Assembly (NCBI RefSeq): GCF_002368075.1
Contig: NZ_AP018314.1
Span: 917,977-963,573, forward strand
Source of the DNA: Sphaerospermopsis kisseleviana NIES-73
GTDB lineage: Bacteria; Cyanobacteriota; Cyanobacteriia; Cyanobacteriales; Nostocaceae
Direction: 5' to 3'
DNA: 45,597 nt
Shown piece by piece: positions 33,741 to 42,024 of the stretch; positions within the stretch are counted from its first letter, which is position 1, and each line of letters starts with the position of its first letter. The position numbers were made by a program, and so were the translations under genes. Below the pieces are notes generated by a model. It was not told the origin of the DNA. It did not search any database and saw only the letters and a program-made list of their open reading frames with translations.

Positions 33741-34208
33741 TTATTCTTCTTCCTCCTCTTCTTCTTCATATTCTTCAAAAATTTCGTCTATCAGTTCTTC
33801 TGCTCGCTCATCGGAAATTTTTAATGCTTCCTGAAGTTCAAAGAGATAATCTTCTTCTGATTCGGGTATGTCTTCTTCCATTCCCAGGATCAAAATAGCT
33901 GTGATATAGGCAGTTTCACGATAACTCTTTTTTGTTAAGGATGCGATCGCACTAGGAATTAAATTCTCTACTTTTTCTTCCTCTATCAAGGTGTTGACTT
34001 TTGCTGTTAACTTATCAAAGTCTTCCTCAGAGTAACTTGCAAACAGTTCAATACCTTCTAACATTTCTGGTAAGGGGTATTCTTCGGGGGTAATAATACC
34101 TTCATCCTCACCAGAAGCGGAAAAAAGTCCGATAATGGCGATCGCCACTTCTGGTTCTAGTTTAACTGGAGTTTTGATTTTGCTTTTAACCAACTCACTT
34201 TTAGACAT
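33741..34208 (-). CDS. Acidic helical protein, possibly TerB-like
   Basis: A 155-residue acidic protein with a poly-Glu tail (final residues EEYEEEEEEEE). It is all-helical by inspection, with AIAIIGLFSASGEDEGIITPEE at the start and, later, ETAYITAILILGMEEDIPESE and ALKISDERAEELIDEIFEE. Acidic helices arranged around an EEDYLFELQEAL segment recall the TerB/DjlA-N fold, which binds metal in tellurite-resistance proteins, but I cannot confirm this. It is cytosolic. It ends a run of minus-strand genes 219 bases downstream of ilvB and may have its own promoter. A HIP1 site lies at 33941. Confidence 0.7.
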   Translation of the reverse strand: MSKSELVKSKIKTPVKLEPEVAIAIIGLFSASGEDEGIITPEEYPLPEMLEGIELFASYSEEDFDKLTAKVNTLIEEEKVENLIPSAIASLTKKSYRETAYITAILILGMEEDIPESEEDYLFELQEALKISDERAEELIDEIFEEYEEEEEEEE

Positions 34209-34379
34209 GATGATCCTTTTGACAGACTATTATTTAGATTCCCAAATCATTGCATAAAATCACAGAGACTGTTACTTTTTTTCATACATTTGCACACAGA
34301 AGTTATGTTTTTAACATCAAAAAGATTTTAGCTAAACTCAAAAGCTATATCCCAATCTAGAAGGTGATTTTCACACAAT

Positions 34380-34408
34380 ATCCCCGACTTCTTGCAGAAA
34401 TCAGGGAT
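34380..34408 (-). terminator. Imperfect hairpin downstream of ilvB
   Basis: ATCCC (34380-34384) pairs with GGGAT (34404-34408), and the inner stem continues with two mismatches around a 3-base loop, starting 20 bases past the ilvB stop. There is no U-run, so it may be a decayed copy of a common cyanobacterial palindrome that still helps end the transcript. Confidence 0.4.
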
Positions 34409-34427
34409 CTGATTCTGGTTATATGAC

Positions 34428-36332
34428 TTACAACTTATTCCCGCACTCAGCACAGAAATTATGACTGGGTGGGTTTTTTGTACCACAATGGTTGCAGTAA
34501 ACTGGCTCAACTGCGGTTTTTGGTGCTGGCTTCGGTAAACCAAACATCTGGGCGTTACTCTTACCAGGCGCTACCATTGGATAGCAGTTTTCATCCTTAG
34601 TAACACGCACATCTACCACTACAGGTCCATTGTGTGCCAGCATTTCCGCGATTTTATCTGCTAACTCTTCTCTGGTATTAATCACCATACCTTTAATACC
34701 ATAAGCCTGTGCCAAAAGTTCAATATCTGGCATCCCTACTTCCATGTTAGAGCAGGAATAACGCTCACCGTAAAAGGCTTGTTGCCACTGGCGCACCATT
34801 CCCTGCCAACCGTTATTTAAAATTACGGTCTTGACATTTATACCATATTGTGCTAAAGTCCCCAATTCCTGTAAACACATTTGGAAACTAGCATCACCAC
34901 TGATACAGATTACCTCTTCATCAGGGAAAGCTACCTTTGCACCCATCGCCGCAGGTACACCAAAACCCATTGTTCCTAAACCTGCACTAGAGATCCAGCG
35001 TCTTGGACCATTCTTCAAAAATTGGGCTGCCCACATTTGATGTTGTCCCACATCAGTAGTATAAAAAGCGTTGGGTGCTTGACGACCAACTTCCACAATT
35101 ACCTCTTGGGGAGAAATACTATCAGCATGATGAGGTACAACCAAAGGATAATCCTGTTTCCACTGGTTGATTAAATTCAACCATTCTTGATTTTGGTTGG
35201 GTGTTGCTTTGCCGTTTGCGTCTTGACAGCGCCGTAATAAATCTTTTAAAACGTTTTTGACATCACCAACAATAGGCACATCAGGAACACGGTTTTTACC
35301 TACTTCTGCTGGATCAATGTCAATGTGAATAACTTTAGCGTGGGAGGCAAACTCATCTAATTTACCTGTCACGCGGTCATCAAATCTTGCACCAACACAA
35401 ATCAGTAAATCACAATCTGTCACCGCAAAGTTAGCGTAAGCTGTTCCGTGCATTCCCAACATTCCCACAGATAGGGGATGATGTTCATCAAATGCACCGA
35501 TACCCATTAAGGTTGTGGTGACAGGGATATTAAATAATTCTGCTAATTGTTTAACTTCTTCGTGAGCATTAGCCGCGATCGCACCCCCACCGACATACAA
35601 TAAAGGACGACGACTTTCACGAATTAACTGGATAGCTGCGTTAACTTGTCTGGGGTTGCCTTTAACTGTGGGACGATATCCTGGTAATTTAACTGAACCT
35701 GGTTCTACAGGCACATAATCAAATTCTTCTAAAGCCACATCTTTAGGAACATCTATCAAAACAGGTCCAGGTCTACCCGTACTGGCAATGTGGAACGCTT
35801 CCGCCACAATTCGCGCCATATCTTTAGGATCACGCACTACATAAGAATGCTTAACAATGGGTAAAGTAATACCGTAAATATCTGTCTCCTGGAAAGCATC
35901 AGTACCAATTGCTGCCCGTGGTACTTGTCCAGTGACAATAATCATGGGAATAGAATCCATGTAAGCAGTCGCAATACCCGTTACCAGGTTAGTTGCTCCT
36001 GGACCAGAAGTACCAAAACATACTCCTACCTTGCCAGTTGCACGGGCATAACCATCAGCAGCATGGGAAGCACCTTGTTCGTGTCTGACAAGAATGTGTT
36101 TAATTGTACCAGTTTCCTCTACTTTGTAAAGGTCATCATAAATCGGTAGAATTGCTCCACCGGGATAACCAAAAATGTACTCAACATCATGACGCAGCAG
36201 ACTATCTAACAAAGCAAAACCGCCAGTTGCCCGTTTTGGAGTTACAGGGGTAGATTTAGAGACAGCAGACTGTTTCTGATTTTCCGATTGTGGGAGACTG
36301 ATTTGAGAAGACGATGGCACGGTTAACCTCAA
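34428..36332 (-). CDS. ilvB: Acetolactate synthase large subunit with C-terminal zinc ribbon
   Basis: A thiamine-diphosphate enzyme that makes acetolactate or acetohydroxybutyrate for branched-chain amino acids. It has a Ser/Lys-rich N-terminus of about 33 residues, then [13 protein letters not shown], the cofactor-activating glutamate in [19 protein letters not shown], an FAD-region [16 protein letters not shown]-like segment ([15 protein letters not shown]), and the ThDP-Mg site [15 protein letters not shown]...LNNGWQGMV. It is a full-length, biosynthetic-type subunit. After the usual end an extra ~25 residues form a C4 ribbon: [19 protein letters not shown]. The small subunit ilvN is not nearby. 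The family call is certain; the ribbon's role is unknown. Confidence 0.96.
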   Translation of the reverse strand: MRLTVPSSSQISLPQSENQKQSAVSKSTPVTPKRATGGFALLDSLLRHDVEYIFGYPGGAILPIYDDLYKVEETGTIKHILVRHEQGASHAADGYARATGKVGVCFGTSGPGATNLVTGIATAYMDSIPMIIVTGQVPRAAIGTDAFQETDIYGITLPIVKHSYVVRDPKDMARIVAEAFHIASTGRPGPVLIDVPKDVALEEFDYVPVEPGSVKLPGYRPTVKGNPRQVNAAIQLIRESRRPLLYVGGGAIAANAHEEVKQLAELFNIPVTTTLMGIGAFDEHHPLSVGMLGMHGTAYANFAVTDCDLLICVGARFDDRVTGKLDEFASHAKVIHIDIDPAEVGKNRVPDVPIVGDVKNVLKDLLRRCQDANGKATPNQNQEWLNLINQWKQDYPLVVPHHADSISPQEVIVEVGRQAPNAFYTTDVGQHQMWAAQFLKNGPRRWISSAGLGTMGFGVPAAMGAKVAFPDEEVICISGDASFQMCLQELGTLAQYGINVKTVILNNGWQGMVRQWQQAFYGERYSCSNMEVGMPDIELLAQAYGIKGMVINTREELADKIAEMLAHNGPVVVDVRVTKDENCYPMVAPGKSNAQMFGLPKPAPKTAVEPVYCNHCGTKNPPSHNFCAECGNKL

Positions 36333-36403
36333 AATATAACTAAAAGTTAAGCCTTAGATTTTGTATTTAGAATTTCAGGGTAATCCAATTCTACACCCAA
36401 AAT

Positions 36404-36431
36404 AAAAACCACTTTTAATTGAGTGGCTTTT
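36404..36431. terminator. Bidirectional terminator-like hairpin upstream of ilvB
   Basis: CCACT (36409-36413) and AGTGG (36422-36426) form the stem, extended by A/T pairs. TTTTTT follows on the plus strand and TTTTTATTTT on the minus strand. It lies about 72 bases before the ilvB start, so if the ilvB promoter is farther right it could act as an attenuator; otherwise it separates the divergent ilvB and riboswitch transcripts. Confidence 0.45.
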
Positions 36432-36582
36432 TTAAATTTTTAATACATTATTACTAATTCATCAAATACCTAATTTGGATTTGCTTTAGAAAAGCGGGGA
36501 AGTCAGAGTATCTGAGTATTGGTATTTGTGATGCCAGATTACTTTACAATTTGTAAACATCTGAAAATCTGCATCACTACTA

Positions 36583-36745
36583 TGGTACAGTCCAGCTAAC
36601 GGTTCTGATGGGGAACAGCCATCAGAGGTAACGGGGAAAGCCTGGTGTAAATCCAGCACTGTCCCGCAGATGTAATGAAGTTAACACTTCAAAGTCAGAA
36701 TGCCCGCCGCCATGATAACCTACTTCCATCTGCGAGGTACAGATG
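36583..36745 (+). promoter_or_regulatory. Cobalamin (AdoCbl) riboswitch
   Basis: The core motifs appear in order: GATGGGGAACAGCCATC (a P3-like stem, 36607-36623), then GGGGAAAGCCTGGTGTAAAT and CCAGCACTGTCCCGC (about 36633-36667), an AATGAAGTTAACACTTCA stem, and the B12-box-like CAAAGTCAGAATGCCCGCC (36690-36708). This is the class of RNA that lowers expression of B12 synthesis or uptake genes when adenosylcobalamin is bound. It points toward the DUF1636 relic and the TonB-dependent receptor. From its end to 37014 I see no gene. Confidence 0.9.
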
Positions 36746-37014
36746 AATAACACAATTAAAACTCTCTTCATCAAAAATTATCACTGTCTCATAGAGTCAA
36801 ATATAGGTGTTACCATAGACATTTCTATGATATTGTAGAATTTTCCCTATATATATCAATAGCTATTTAGAAGGTGATAGATACAAACCTGAAAACCGGA
36901 TTGTATCCTCAGTTTCATCTTTACATATTTGCATGATTCCTTGTCCTAGCCAAATTTAAGCTTGCAGTGTAAGCAAGGCTATTCGTCATTTCAATCTGCA
37001 ATACATAAAAATTA

Positions 37015-37430
37015 ATACAAAAACAACAACATACTTTATTAGTCTGTACAACCTGCGCTAGTGTGTGGAAAGACGGTAAACAGATAGGTGAAGGTGGCGG
37101 ACAGCAGCTATTACAACAACTTCAACAACTCGCACAAACTTGGGAACTGCACTCTAAATTCTCCATTCAGGGAGTCCAATGTATGAGAGCTTGCAACCAT
37201 GCTTGCGTTATCGCTTTGCAAGGAGAAGAGAAATTAAATTTACCTATCTTTTCGGTAACTTAGCAGTTGATGATAGTGTATCTGCCATACTGCTATGTGC
37301 CACCCAATACTACACTAGCCCCAAGGGTTTACTACCTTGATCAGAACGCCCAGAACTTTTAAAAACAGGCATTTTAGCCAAAATTCTACCCCTCAGTAAA
37401 TGGGCAAAACTCACCAAAAATTCCTGTTAA
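37015..37430 (+). pseudogene. Decayed DUF1636 metal-binding gene
   Basis: Frame 1 from 37015 encodes the family N-terminus QKQQHTLLVCTTCASVWKDG and continues through VQCMRACNHACVIALQG. Three lesions follow the expected protein. The start codon position reads ATA (37015) with no in-frame ATG. An insertion of about 5 bp near 37231-37240 (AAATTAAATT) shifts the frame into an early stop at 37261. In the second frame (FTYLFGNLAV ... TSPKGLLP) the expected tryptophan before SERPELLKTG is TGA at 37338-37340, after which the homology runs on to a normal end at 37430. DUF1636 genes commonly sit under B12 riboswitches, as here. A GTG at 37063 could start only a 66-residue fragment. Confidence 0.85.
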
Positions 37431-37438
37431 TTCAAGTT

Positions 37439-37462
37439 CGTAGTGAGGACTTTAGTCCTCCA
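37439..37462. repeat. Palindromic dispersed repeat, copy 1
   Basis: CGTAGTGAGGACTTTAGTCC begins a perfect hairpin: GAGGACT (37445-37451) with AGTCCTC (37454-37460). A variant with the stem AGGGCT/AGCCCT lies at 40645-40669, so the two copies bracket the receptor and Fe-S protein genes. Confidence 0.7.
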
Positions 37463-37514
37463 GACAAACCCAGAAACTAGCTTGAAACTAGCTTGCAAAA
37501 CTTACCCTAAATAT

Positions 37515-37533
37515 GATAATAATAATCATTACC
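37515..37533. promoter_or_regulatory. Fur/Zur-like operator
   Basis: GATAATAATAATCATTACC matches the classical 19-bp Fur box at 17 of 19 positions and is 68 bases before the receptor start codon. Cyanobacterial Zur boxes are similar AT-rich palindromes, so iron and zinc control cannot be told apart here. Confidence 0.6.
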
Positions 37534-37600
37534 AAAATTTACAGGCTAAAAACTTTTGTGCAGACCACTAGTGTTTATTTACACAGGGACTTAATTACCA

Positions 37601-39700
37601 ATGCGTACTCAGCTTATTATCAGATGGGGAACTCAAATACTGATTTCTAGTTTGACCATTACATCCGGGATATTAGGGAAAAATTACCCCAGCATAGCCA
37701 CAGAAGTTACACCAAAATCTGAAAATTCCGACCAAGACTTACAACCAATTGCACAAACAGAGGAAAAAGAACCGGATATAGAAATCACAGTGATTGATAG
37801 TATTCTTAACGAACCAGTATTTTCACCCTTTCGTCGAGAAGGAACAGTCAAAGATTCTACTCGTCCGGTTTACGTCATCACTGGGGAAGAAATGGAAGCG
37901 CAAGGTGCAAGAACAGTCAAAGAAGCACTACGATTTTTACCGGGTATTTTGGGTGATGGTACTGTAGGAACAGAAGTCAACGCTTTAAGTGGTCAATTTA
38001 TTCGCGGTTCTAACACCGGTCAAGTTTTAATATTATTAGATGGAAGACCAATTAATAATTTAGGTGGTGGAGGTTTCGACCTTTCAGAATTTACCAGTAA
38101 TAATATTGAAAGAGTTGAAGTCTTACCCGGAGGTGGTTCAACCCTCTATGGTTCAGATGCAATAGGTGGGGTAATTAACATTGTTACCCGTCGTCCTACA
38201 GATAAAATTACCACCACAACGAAAGTTAACATTGGGTCTTATGGACTCAACCAACAAAGCATTCAAAATAGCGGGAAATCTGGTGATATTTCTTTGGTAG
38301 TTGGTTACAACCGTACCCAAGCACAAAATAATTATCCCTTTAGCATTCCTGAAGCTAACTTTGAAGGGACAAGAAAAAATAATGATGCACTGTTCAACAA
38401 CTTTAATCTTAAACTAGAGGCAAATTTAGGAAAAAGAAATACCTTAACTTTATCAAATTTATATTTAGGGAAAGAACAGGGATCACCCGGAGGTGTACCC
38501 ATTCCTTTTCCCCCCAATGGACAGGGATTTTTTAACTCTCTCACCGAGAATAACCGAAAATACACAGACCAAGTTCTCACTGATTTAACCTGGAACTCTA
38601 AATTAGGAAACGGAGATGATTCACTATTAACAGCGAGAATTTACGCTGATTTTCTCAACACTCGCTTTGATAATCGTAGTGGTGCAATTACATCTCAAAA
38701 TCGCTTTGATACCAAACAAGATTCCTATGGTATTCAAGTTACCCATAATTGGAATCTGTCTAAAAATCAAACCTTAGTTTATGGCTTTGATTATCGTAAT
38801 ACTAATGTCCGCAACACTTCCTTTAATTACGGGACAAATATTTTACGAGTAAATTATGATGATGGTATCACTCAAGGGGCGATATTTAGTAGATATGACA
38901 TTCAGTTTTCTCCTAGTTTAAACGTCAATTTAGGAGTGCGTCAAGACTTTAGTAGTTTAGTTAATGGTTCATTTACATCTCCATCTGTAGGTGCAAAATT
39001 CGCAGTTTCTGATTCCACTACCCTGAGAGCTAACTATATCAGAAACTTCCGCGCCCCCACAATTGCCAATTTATTTAATAATAATCCTACTAACATTGGT
39101 AATCCTGATTTAAAACCAGAAAAAGGTGATAGTTTTGATGTGGGAATTGACCAAAAAATAGGCAATATCGGCTTACTGCGGTTGACATTTTTTAGCAACC
39201 GTGTTTCTGATACCATTGCCTTTAGAAGACTCACTCCACCAGTAAATGGGAATACGGGAACTTGGGAAAATATTGGTTTAGTCCAAACTCAAGGAATTGA
39301 AGCATCTCTGAATTTACAACTAGCAAGAAATATCTATGGTTTTGTGAATTATACAGCCAATGACCCACGTATTTTAAAAAGCGGTAATCCCGCAGAGGTT
39401 GACAAAGAATTACGTTTTGCAGGTGCAGATAAGTTAAATTTTGGTGTGTCTTATGAAAATCCCCAAGGTTGGTATTTTGGTTTGTTAATGAATTCTTTAA
39501 ACGGATATCCAACCAATAATACAAATACAGAATTTTTGCCGGGATATACCACTTTTGATATGAAGATGCGTGTGCCAATTAATGATAGGCTAGTATTGAC
39601 TGGTAGCTTGGATAATTTGTTTAATCAGCGTTATCAGTTATTCCCTGGTTTCCCTGATGGGGGTAGGGTATTTCAATTGGGTTTGAGTTCTAGTTTTTAA
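37601..39700 (+). CDS. btuB: TonB-dependent outer-membrane receptor (BtuB-like)
   Basis: A 699-residue outer-membrane transporter with a signal peptide and a periplasmic stretch holding EPDIEITVIDSIL, likely the TonB box region. The plug domain has VYVITGEEMEAQGARTVKEA, LILLDGRPINN and ERVEVLPGGGSTLYGSDAIGGVINIVTRRP. The rest is beta-barrel strands ending in the terminal aromatic GLSSSF. The C-terminal block includes NFRAPTIANLFNNNP and NPDLKPEKGDSFDVGI, typical of the family. The ligand is not readable from sequence. The upstream cobalamin riboswitch favours corrinoids, whereas the Fur/Zur-like box at 37515 favours a metal chelate. Confidence 0.85.
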   Translation: MRTQLIIRWGTQILISSLTITSGILGKNYPSIATEVTPKSENSDQDLQPIAQTEEKEPDIEITVIDSILNEPVFSPFRREGTVKDSTRPVYVITGEEMEAQGARTVKEALRFLPGILGDGTVGTEVNALSGQFIRGSNTGQVLILLDGRPINNLGGGGFDLSEFTSNNIERVEVLPGGGSTLYGSDAIGGVINIVTRRPTDKITTTTKVNIGSYGLNQQSIQNSGKSGDISLVVGYNRTQAQNNYPFSIPEANFEGTRKNNDALFNNFNLKLEANLGKRNTLTLSNLYLGKEQGSPGGVPIPFPPNGQGFFNSLTENNRKYTDQVLTDLTWNSKLGNGDDSLLTARIYADFLNTRFDNRSGAITSQNRFDTKQDSYGIQVTHNWNLSKNQTLVYGFDYRNTNVRNTSFNYGTNILRVNYDDGITQGAIFSRYDIQFSPSLNVNLGVRQDFSSLVNGSFTSPSVGAKFAVSDSTTLRANYIRNFRAPTIANLFNNNPTNIGNPDLKPEKGDSFDVGIDQKIGNIGLLRLTFFSNRVSDTIAFRRLTPPVNGNTGTWENIGLVQTQGIEASLNLQLARNIYGFVNYTANDPRILKSGNPAEVDKELRFAGADKLNFGVSYENPQGWYFGLLMNSLNGYPTNNTNTEFLPGYTTFDMKMRVPINDRLVLTGSLDNLFNQRYQLFPGFPDGGRVFQLGLSSSF

Positions 39701-39736
39701 GATTAATTTTGTCACCGATTCAAAGGAGATTTACCA

Positions 39737-40609
39737 ATGAATGAGTTTAATTCTTGGGTACAACCAGTTAATAAAATAGAAACAGAAAATTTATCTACGG
39801 GTGGATATGTTGAGTATGAATATTTTGATTGTGGGAGTGATGTTTTAGCATCGTTAATGTATACTTTATTTGAGCAAAATTGGCAGCAGGTGGGAATTGC
39901 CCATATTGTTCAAGGTAGTGTTTTAGAGTTGGAATTTAATGCACCTCCAAAACTATGTATTCTCTATGATGGATATTTGACAGTGGCCGCTGAAGGGTGG
40001 CATTTACATTTGTGTATTGATACTAATTTCGGTGGACCTTTATGTAAAACTCCTGTGGAAGTGAGGAAGCAGCGTCTAGTTTCTCGTGCAGCTTTTTATC
40101 GGCGGTTTAATCCAGAAGGAAATCCTAGAAGTTGGGGGATTCAATTTTGGAATGGTGCGAATGAACAATTGATGACGATTTTATTACCTAATCCTTTGGT
40201 AGATGGGGAAAATTTATTACCAGAAGGAAAACCAAATTTAGAAAAGTTAGCTTTGTATCAAGACTTGAGAGATATTTATGTGTTAGGAATTAAACCAATT
40301 CCCTTTAATAAAAATCCTCTCAAACATTCCTATATTTCAGTTTGTACTTCTACTCGCTGTCTTCCTTCTCGCAAATGGCAACCTACATTTGAGGCGTTAA
40401 AATCAGCAGTGGAAAATGCAGGTTTAGATATAGAAGTAAGAACATCTGGTTGTTTAGAAGTTTGTCAATTAGGACCGGTGGTTTTCTATTCTAATGATAG
40501 AACTTGGTACACTCGCGTTAATCCTAATGTGGCAGAAAATATTGTCAATGAACATTTAGTCAAGGGTAATAAGGTGGCTGAAAACTTATATCCACCGGAA
40601 AAAGTATAA
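39737..40609 (+). CDS. Two-domain protein with C-terminal [2Fe-2S] thioredoxin-like ferredoxin
   Basis: The 290-residue protein has a strong AAGGAGAT Shine-Dalgarno sequence ahead of ATG 39737. Residues 1 to about 190 form an unrecognised alpha/beta domain with ILYDGYLTVAAEGWHLHLCI and RSWGIQFWNGANEQLMTILL. Residues 198-275 form a thioredoxin-like ferredoxin with cysteines C203, C208, C239 and C243 (C-x4-C ... C-x3-C), the pattern that holds a [2Fe-2S] cluster, and GCLEVCQLGPVVFYS. It starts 36 bases after the receptor stop and probably shares its transcript. It may take part in redox handling of the imported corrinoid or metal, or act as a sensor. It might also stand in for the decayed DUF1636 protein, which has a related CTTC...CNHAC pattern. 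Confidence 0.75.
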   Translation: MNEFNSWVQPVNKIETENLSTGGYVEYEYFDCGSDVLASLMYTLFEQNWQQVGIAHIVQGSVLELEFNAPPKLCILYDGYLTVAAEGWHLHLCIDTNFGGPLCKTPVEVRKQRLVSRAAFYRRFNPEGNPRSWGIQFWNGANEQLMTILLPNPLVDGENLLPEGKPNLEKLALYQDLRDIYVLGIKPIPFNKNPLKHSYISVCTSTRCLPSRKWQPTFEALKSAVENAGLDIEVRTSGCLEVCQLGPVVFYSNDRTWYTRVNPNVAENIVNEHLVKGNKVAENLYPPEKV

Positions 40610-40644
40610 GCTACTTGCCATTAATTTTTCTGTAAAAATATGCT

Positions 40645-40719
40645 CGTAGTAAGGGCTTTAGCCCTGCTTCAGTGAAACCCAACATTAGCAAAAAATACTA
40701 AAGATTGGCGTTGGGTTTC
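40645..40719. repeat. Palindromic repeat copy 2 and adjacent 10-bp inverted repeat
   Basis: AGGGCT (40652-40657) pairs with AGCCCT (40660-40665), matching the palindrome at 37.44 kb. Just beyond, GAAACCCAAC (40674-40683) is perfectly complementary to GTTGGGTTTC (40710-40719). Both are dispersed cyanobacterial repeat types. They lie between the Fe-S gene and the binding-protein gene and could attenuate or process the transcript. Confidence 0.7.
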
Positions 40720-40788
40720 GTTCCATTGCTTCGCAACGCGAACAACCCAACCTACAAAATCTCACTATTTAACAAATATTTAGCAAGA

Positions 40789-42024
40789 ATGAAATTTTCA
40801 AAACTTCCTTACTCAAAACTAATCATTTTTTTATGTCAATTTTGCCTTATAGCCACATTTATTATTGCCTGTCATAGTACAAAAAATCCTATAACTCAAA
40901 ATCATATAAATAACAACACAACCAATAACACCTGTATTCAAAATTATAACCCTAATCAAGATTATTTCCCCACCAAATCTAAAATTAAGTATGCTACAGG
41001 TTTTACAGTTGAATATCATAATCATTACAAAGTTGTGACGATTAAAAATCCCTGGCAGAATGCTAAAACTCAGTTTCAATATGTTTTAGTTCAGTGTGGA
41101 ACTCCTACACCTTCAGGATTTAATCAAGCACAAATTATTACAGTTCCTGTTAATTCTGTCGTGGCTTTATCTACAACTCATTTACCTCATTTGGATAAAT
41201 TAGGATTGGTGGATAAATTAATAGGTATTAGTAATACAAAACAAGTGAATACTCCGGCTGTAATTGAGAGAATTAAAGCGGGAAAAGTTACCCAAGTGGG
41301 TAATAATTCTAATGTGGATATAGAAAAATTATTAGCATTAAATCCTGATTTGGTGACAACTTTTGGCACAGGTAATTCCCAAACAGATAGTTACGGTAAA
41401 CTTACGGAAACTGGTTTGAAAGTGGGAATAAATGCTGAATATATGGAAGATACGCCGTTAGGAAGAAGTGAATGGTTAAAATTTACGGCTTTATTTTTTA
41501 ATCAAGAAGAAAAAGCTGAAAAGGTATTTCAAGAAATAGCAGATAAATATACAAAAATAGCCCAAAAAGCTCAATCTGTAAAAAATCGGCCGACGGTATT
41601 TGTGGGATTTAATTTTAAAGGTACTTGGTTTATGCCTGGTGGTAAAAGTTATGTGGCTAAATATCTGAATGATGCAGGAGGTAATTATCTGTGGAGTGAT
41701 GATAAATCTAATGGTAGTTTACCACTTTCTTTTGAGGTAGTTTTAGAACGTGCAGCTAAAGCTGATTATTGGTTAAATTCTCGCCAAGTTTGGCAGAGTT
41801 TAAAAGATGTTGTAGCTGAAGATAGTCGTTATGGTGATTTTCAAGCTGTAAAAACTGGAAATATTTATAATAATAATGCCCGTGTCAACGTAGATGGTGG
41901 TAATGATTATTGGGAAGGAGGAATTAGTAACCCCGATATTGTACTGGCAGATTTAATCAAAATTTTGCATCCAGAATTGTTACCGGAACATCAACTGTTT
42001 TATTACCGCAATTTGCCACAATAA
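40789..42024 (+). CDS. ABC importer substrate-binding lipoprotein (BtuF/FecB-like)
   Basis: A 411-residue class III binding protein. ATG 40789 places a lipoprotein signal at the N-terminus with a lipobox around FIIAC, so it should be membrane-anchored; the upstream start at 40705 is not favoured. Family marks are VNSVVALSTTHLPHLDKLGL, DIEKLLALNPDLVTTFGT, a long helix near residues 240-270, and FKGTWFMPGGKSYVAKYLND with GGNYLW. The Asn-rich segment after the lipobox is low complexity. It overlaps the permease start by one base (TAATG), so import genes are coupled. It likely binds a corrinoid or ferric/other metal chelate; this cannot be decided from sequence. Confidence 0.85.
   Translation: MKFSKLPYSKLIIFLCQFCLIATFIIACHSTKNPITQNHINNNTTNNTCIQNYNPNQDYFPTKSKIKYATGFTVEYHNHYKVVTIKNPWQNAKTQFQYVLVQCGTPTPSGFNQAQIITVPVNSVVALSTTHLPHLDKLGLVDKLIGISNTKQVNTPAVIERIKAGKVTQVGNNSNVDIEKLLALNPDLVTTFGTGNSQTDSYGKLTETGLKVGINAEYMEDTPLGRSEWLKFTALFFNQEEKAEKVFQEIADKYTKIAQKAQSVKNRPTVFVGFNFKGTWFMPGGKSYVAKYLNDAGGNYLWSDDKSNGSLPLSFEVVLERAAKADYWLNSRQVWQSLKDVVAEDSRYGDFQAVKTGNIYNNNARVNVDGGNDYWEGGISNPDIVLADLIKILHPELLPEHQLFYYRNLPQ

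Noticed and set aside
34328-34543. Minus-strand 71-codon frame overlapping the ilvB 3' end
   Set aside because: Out of frame with ilvB and its zinc ribbon, without a recognisable product.
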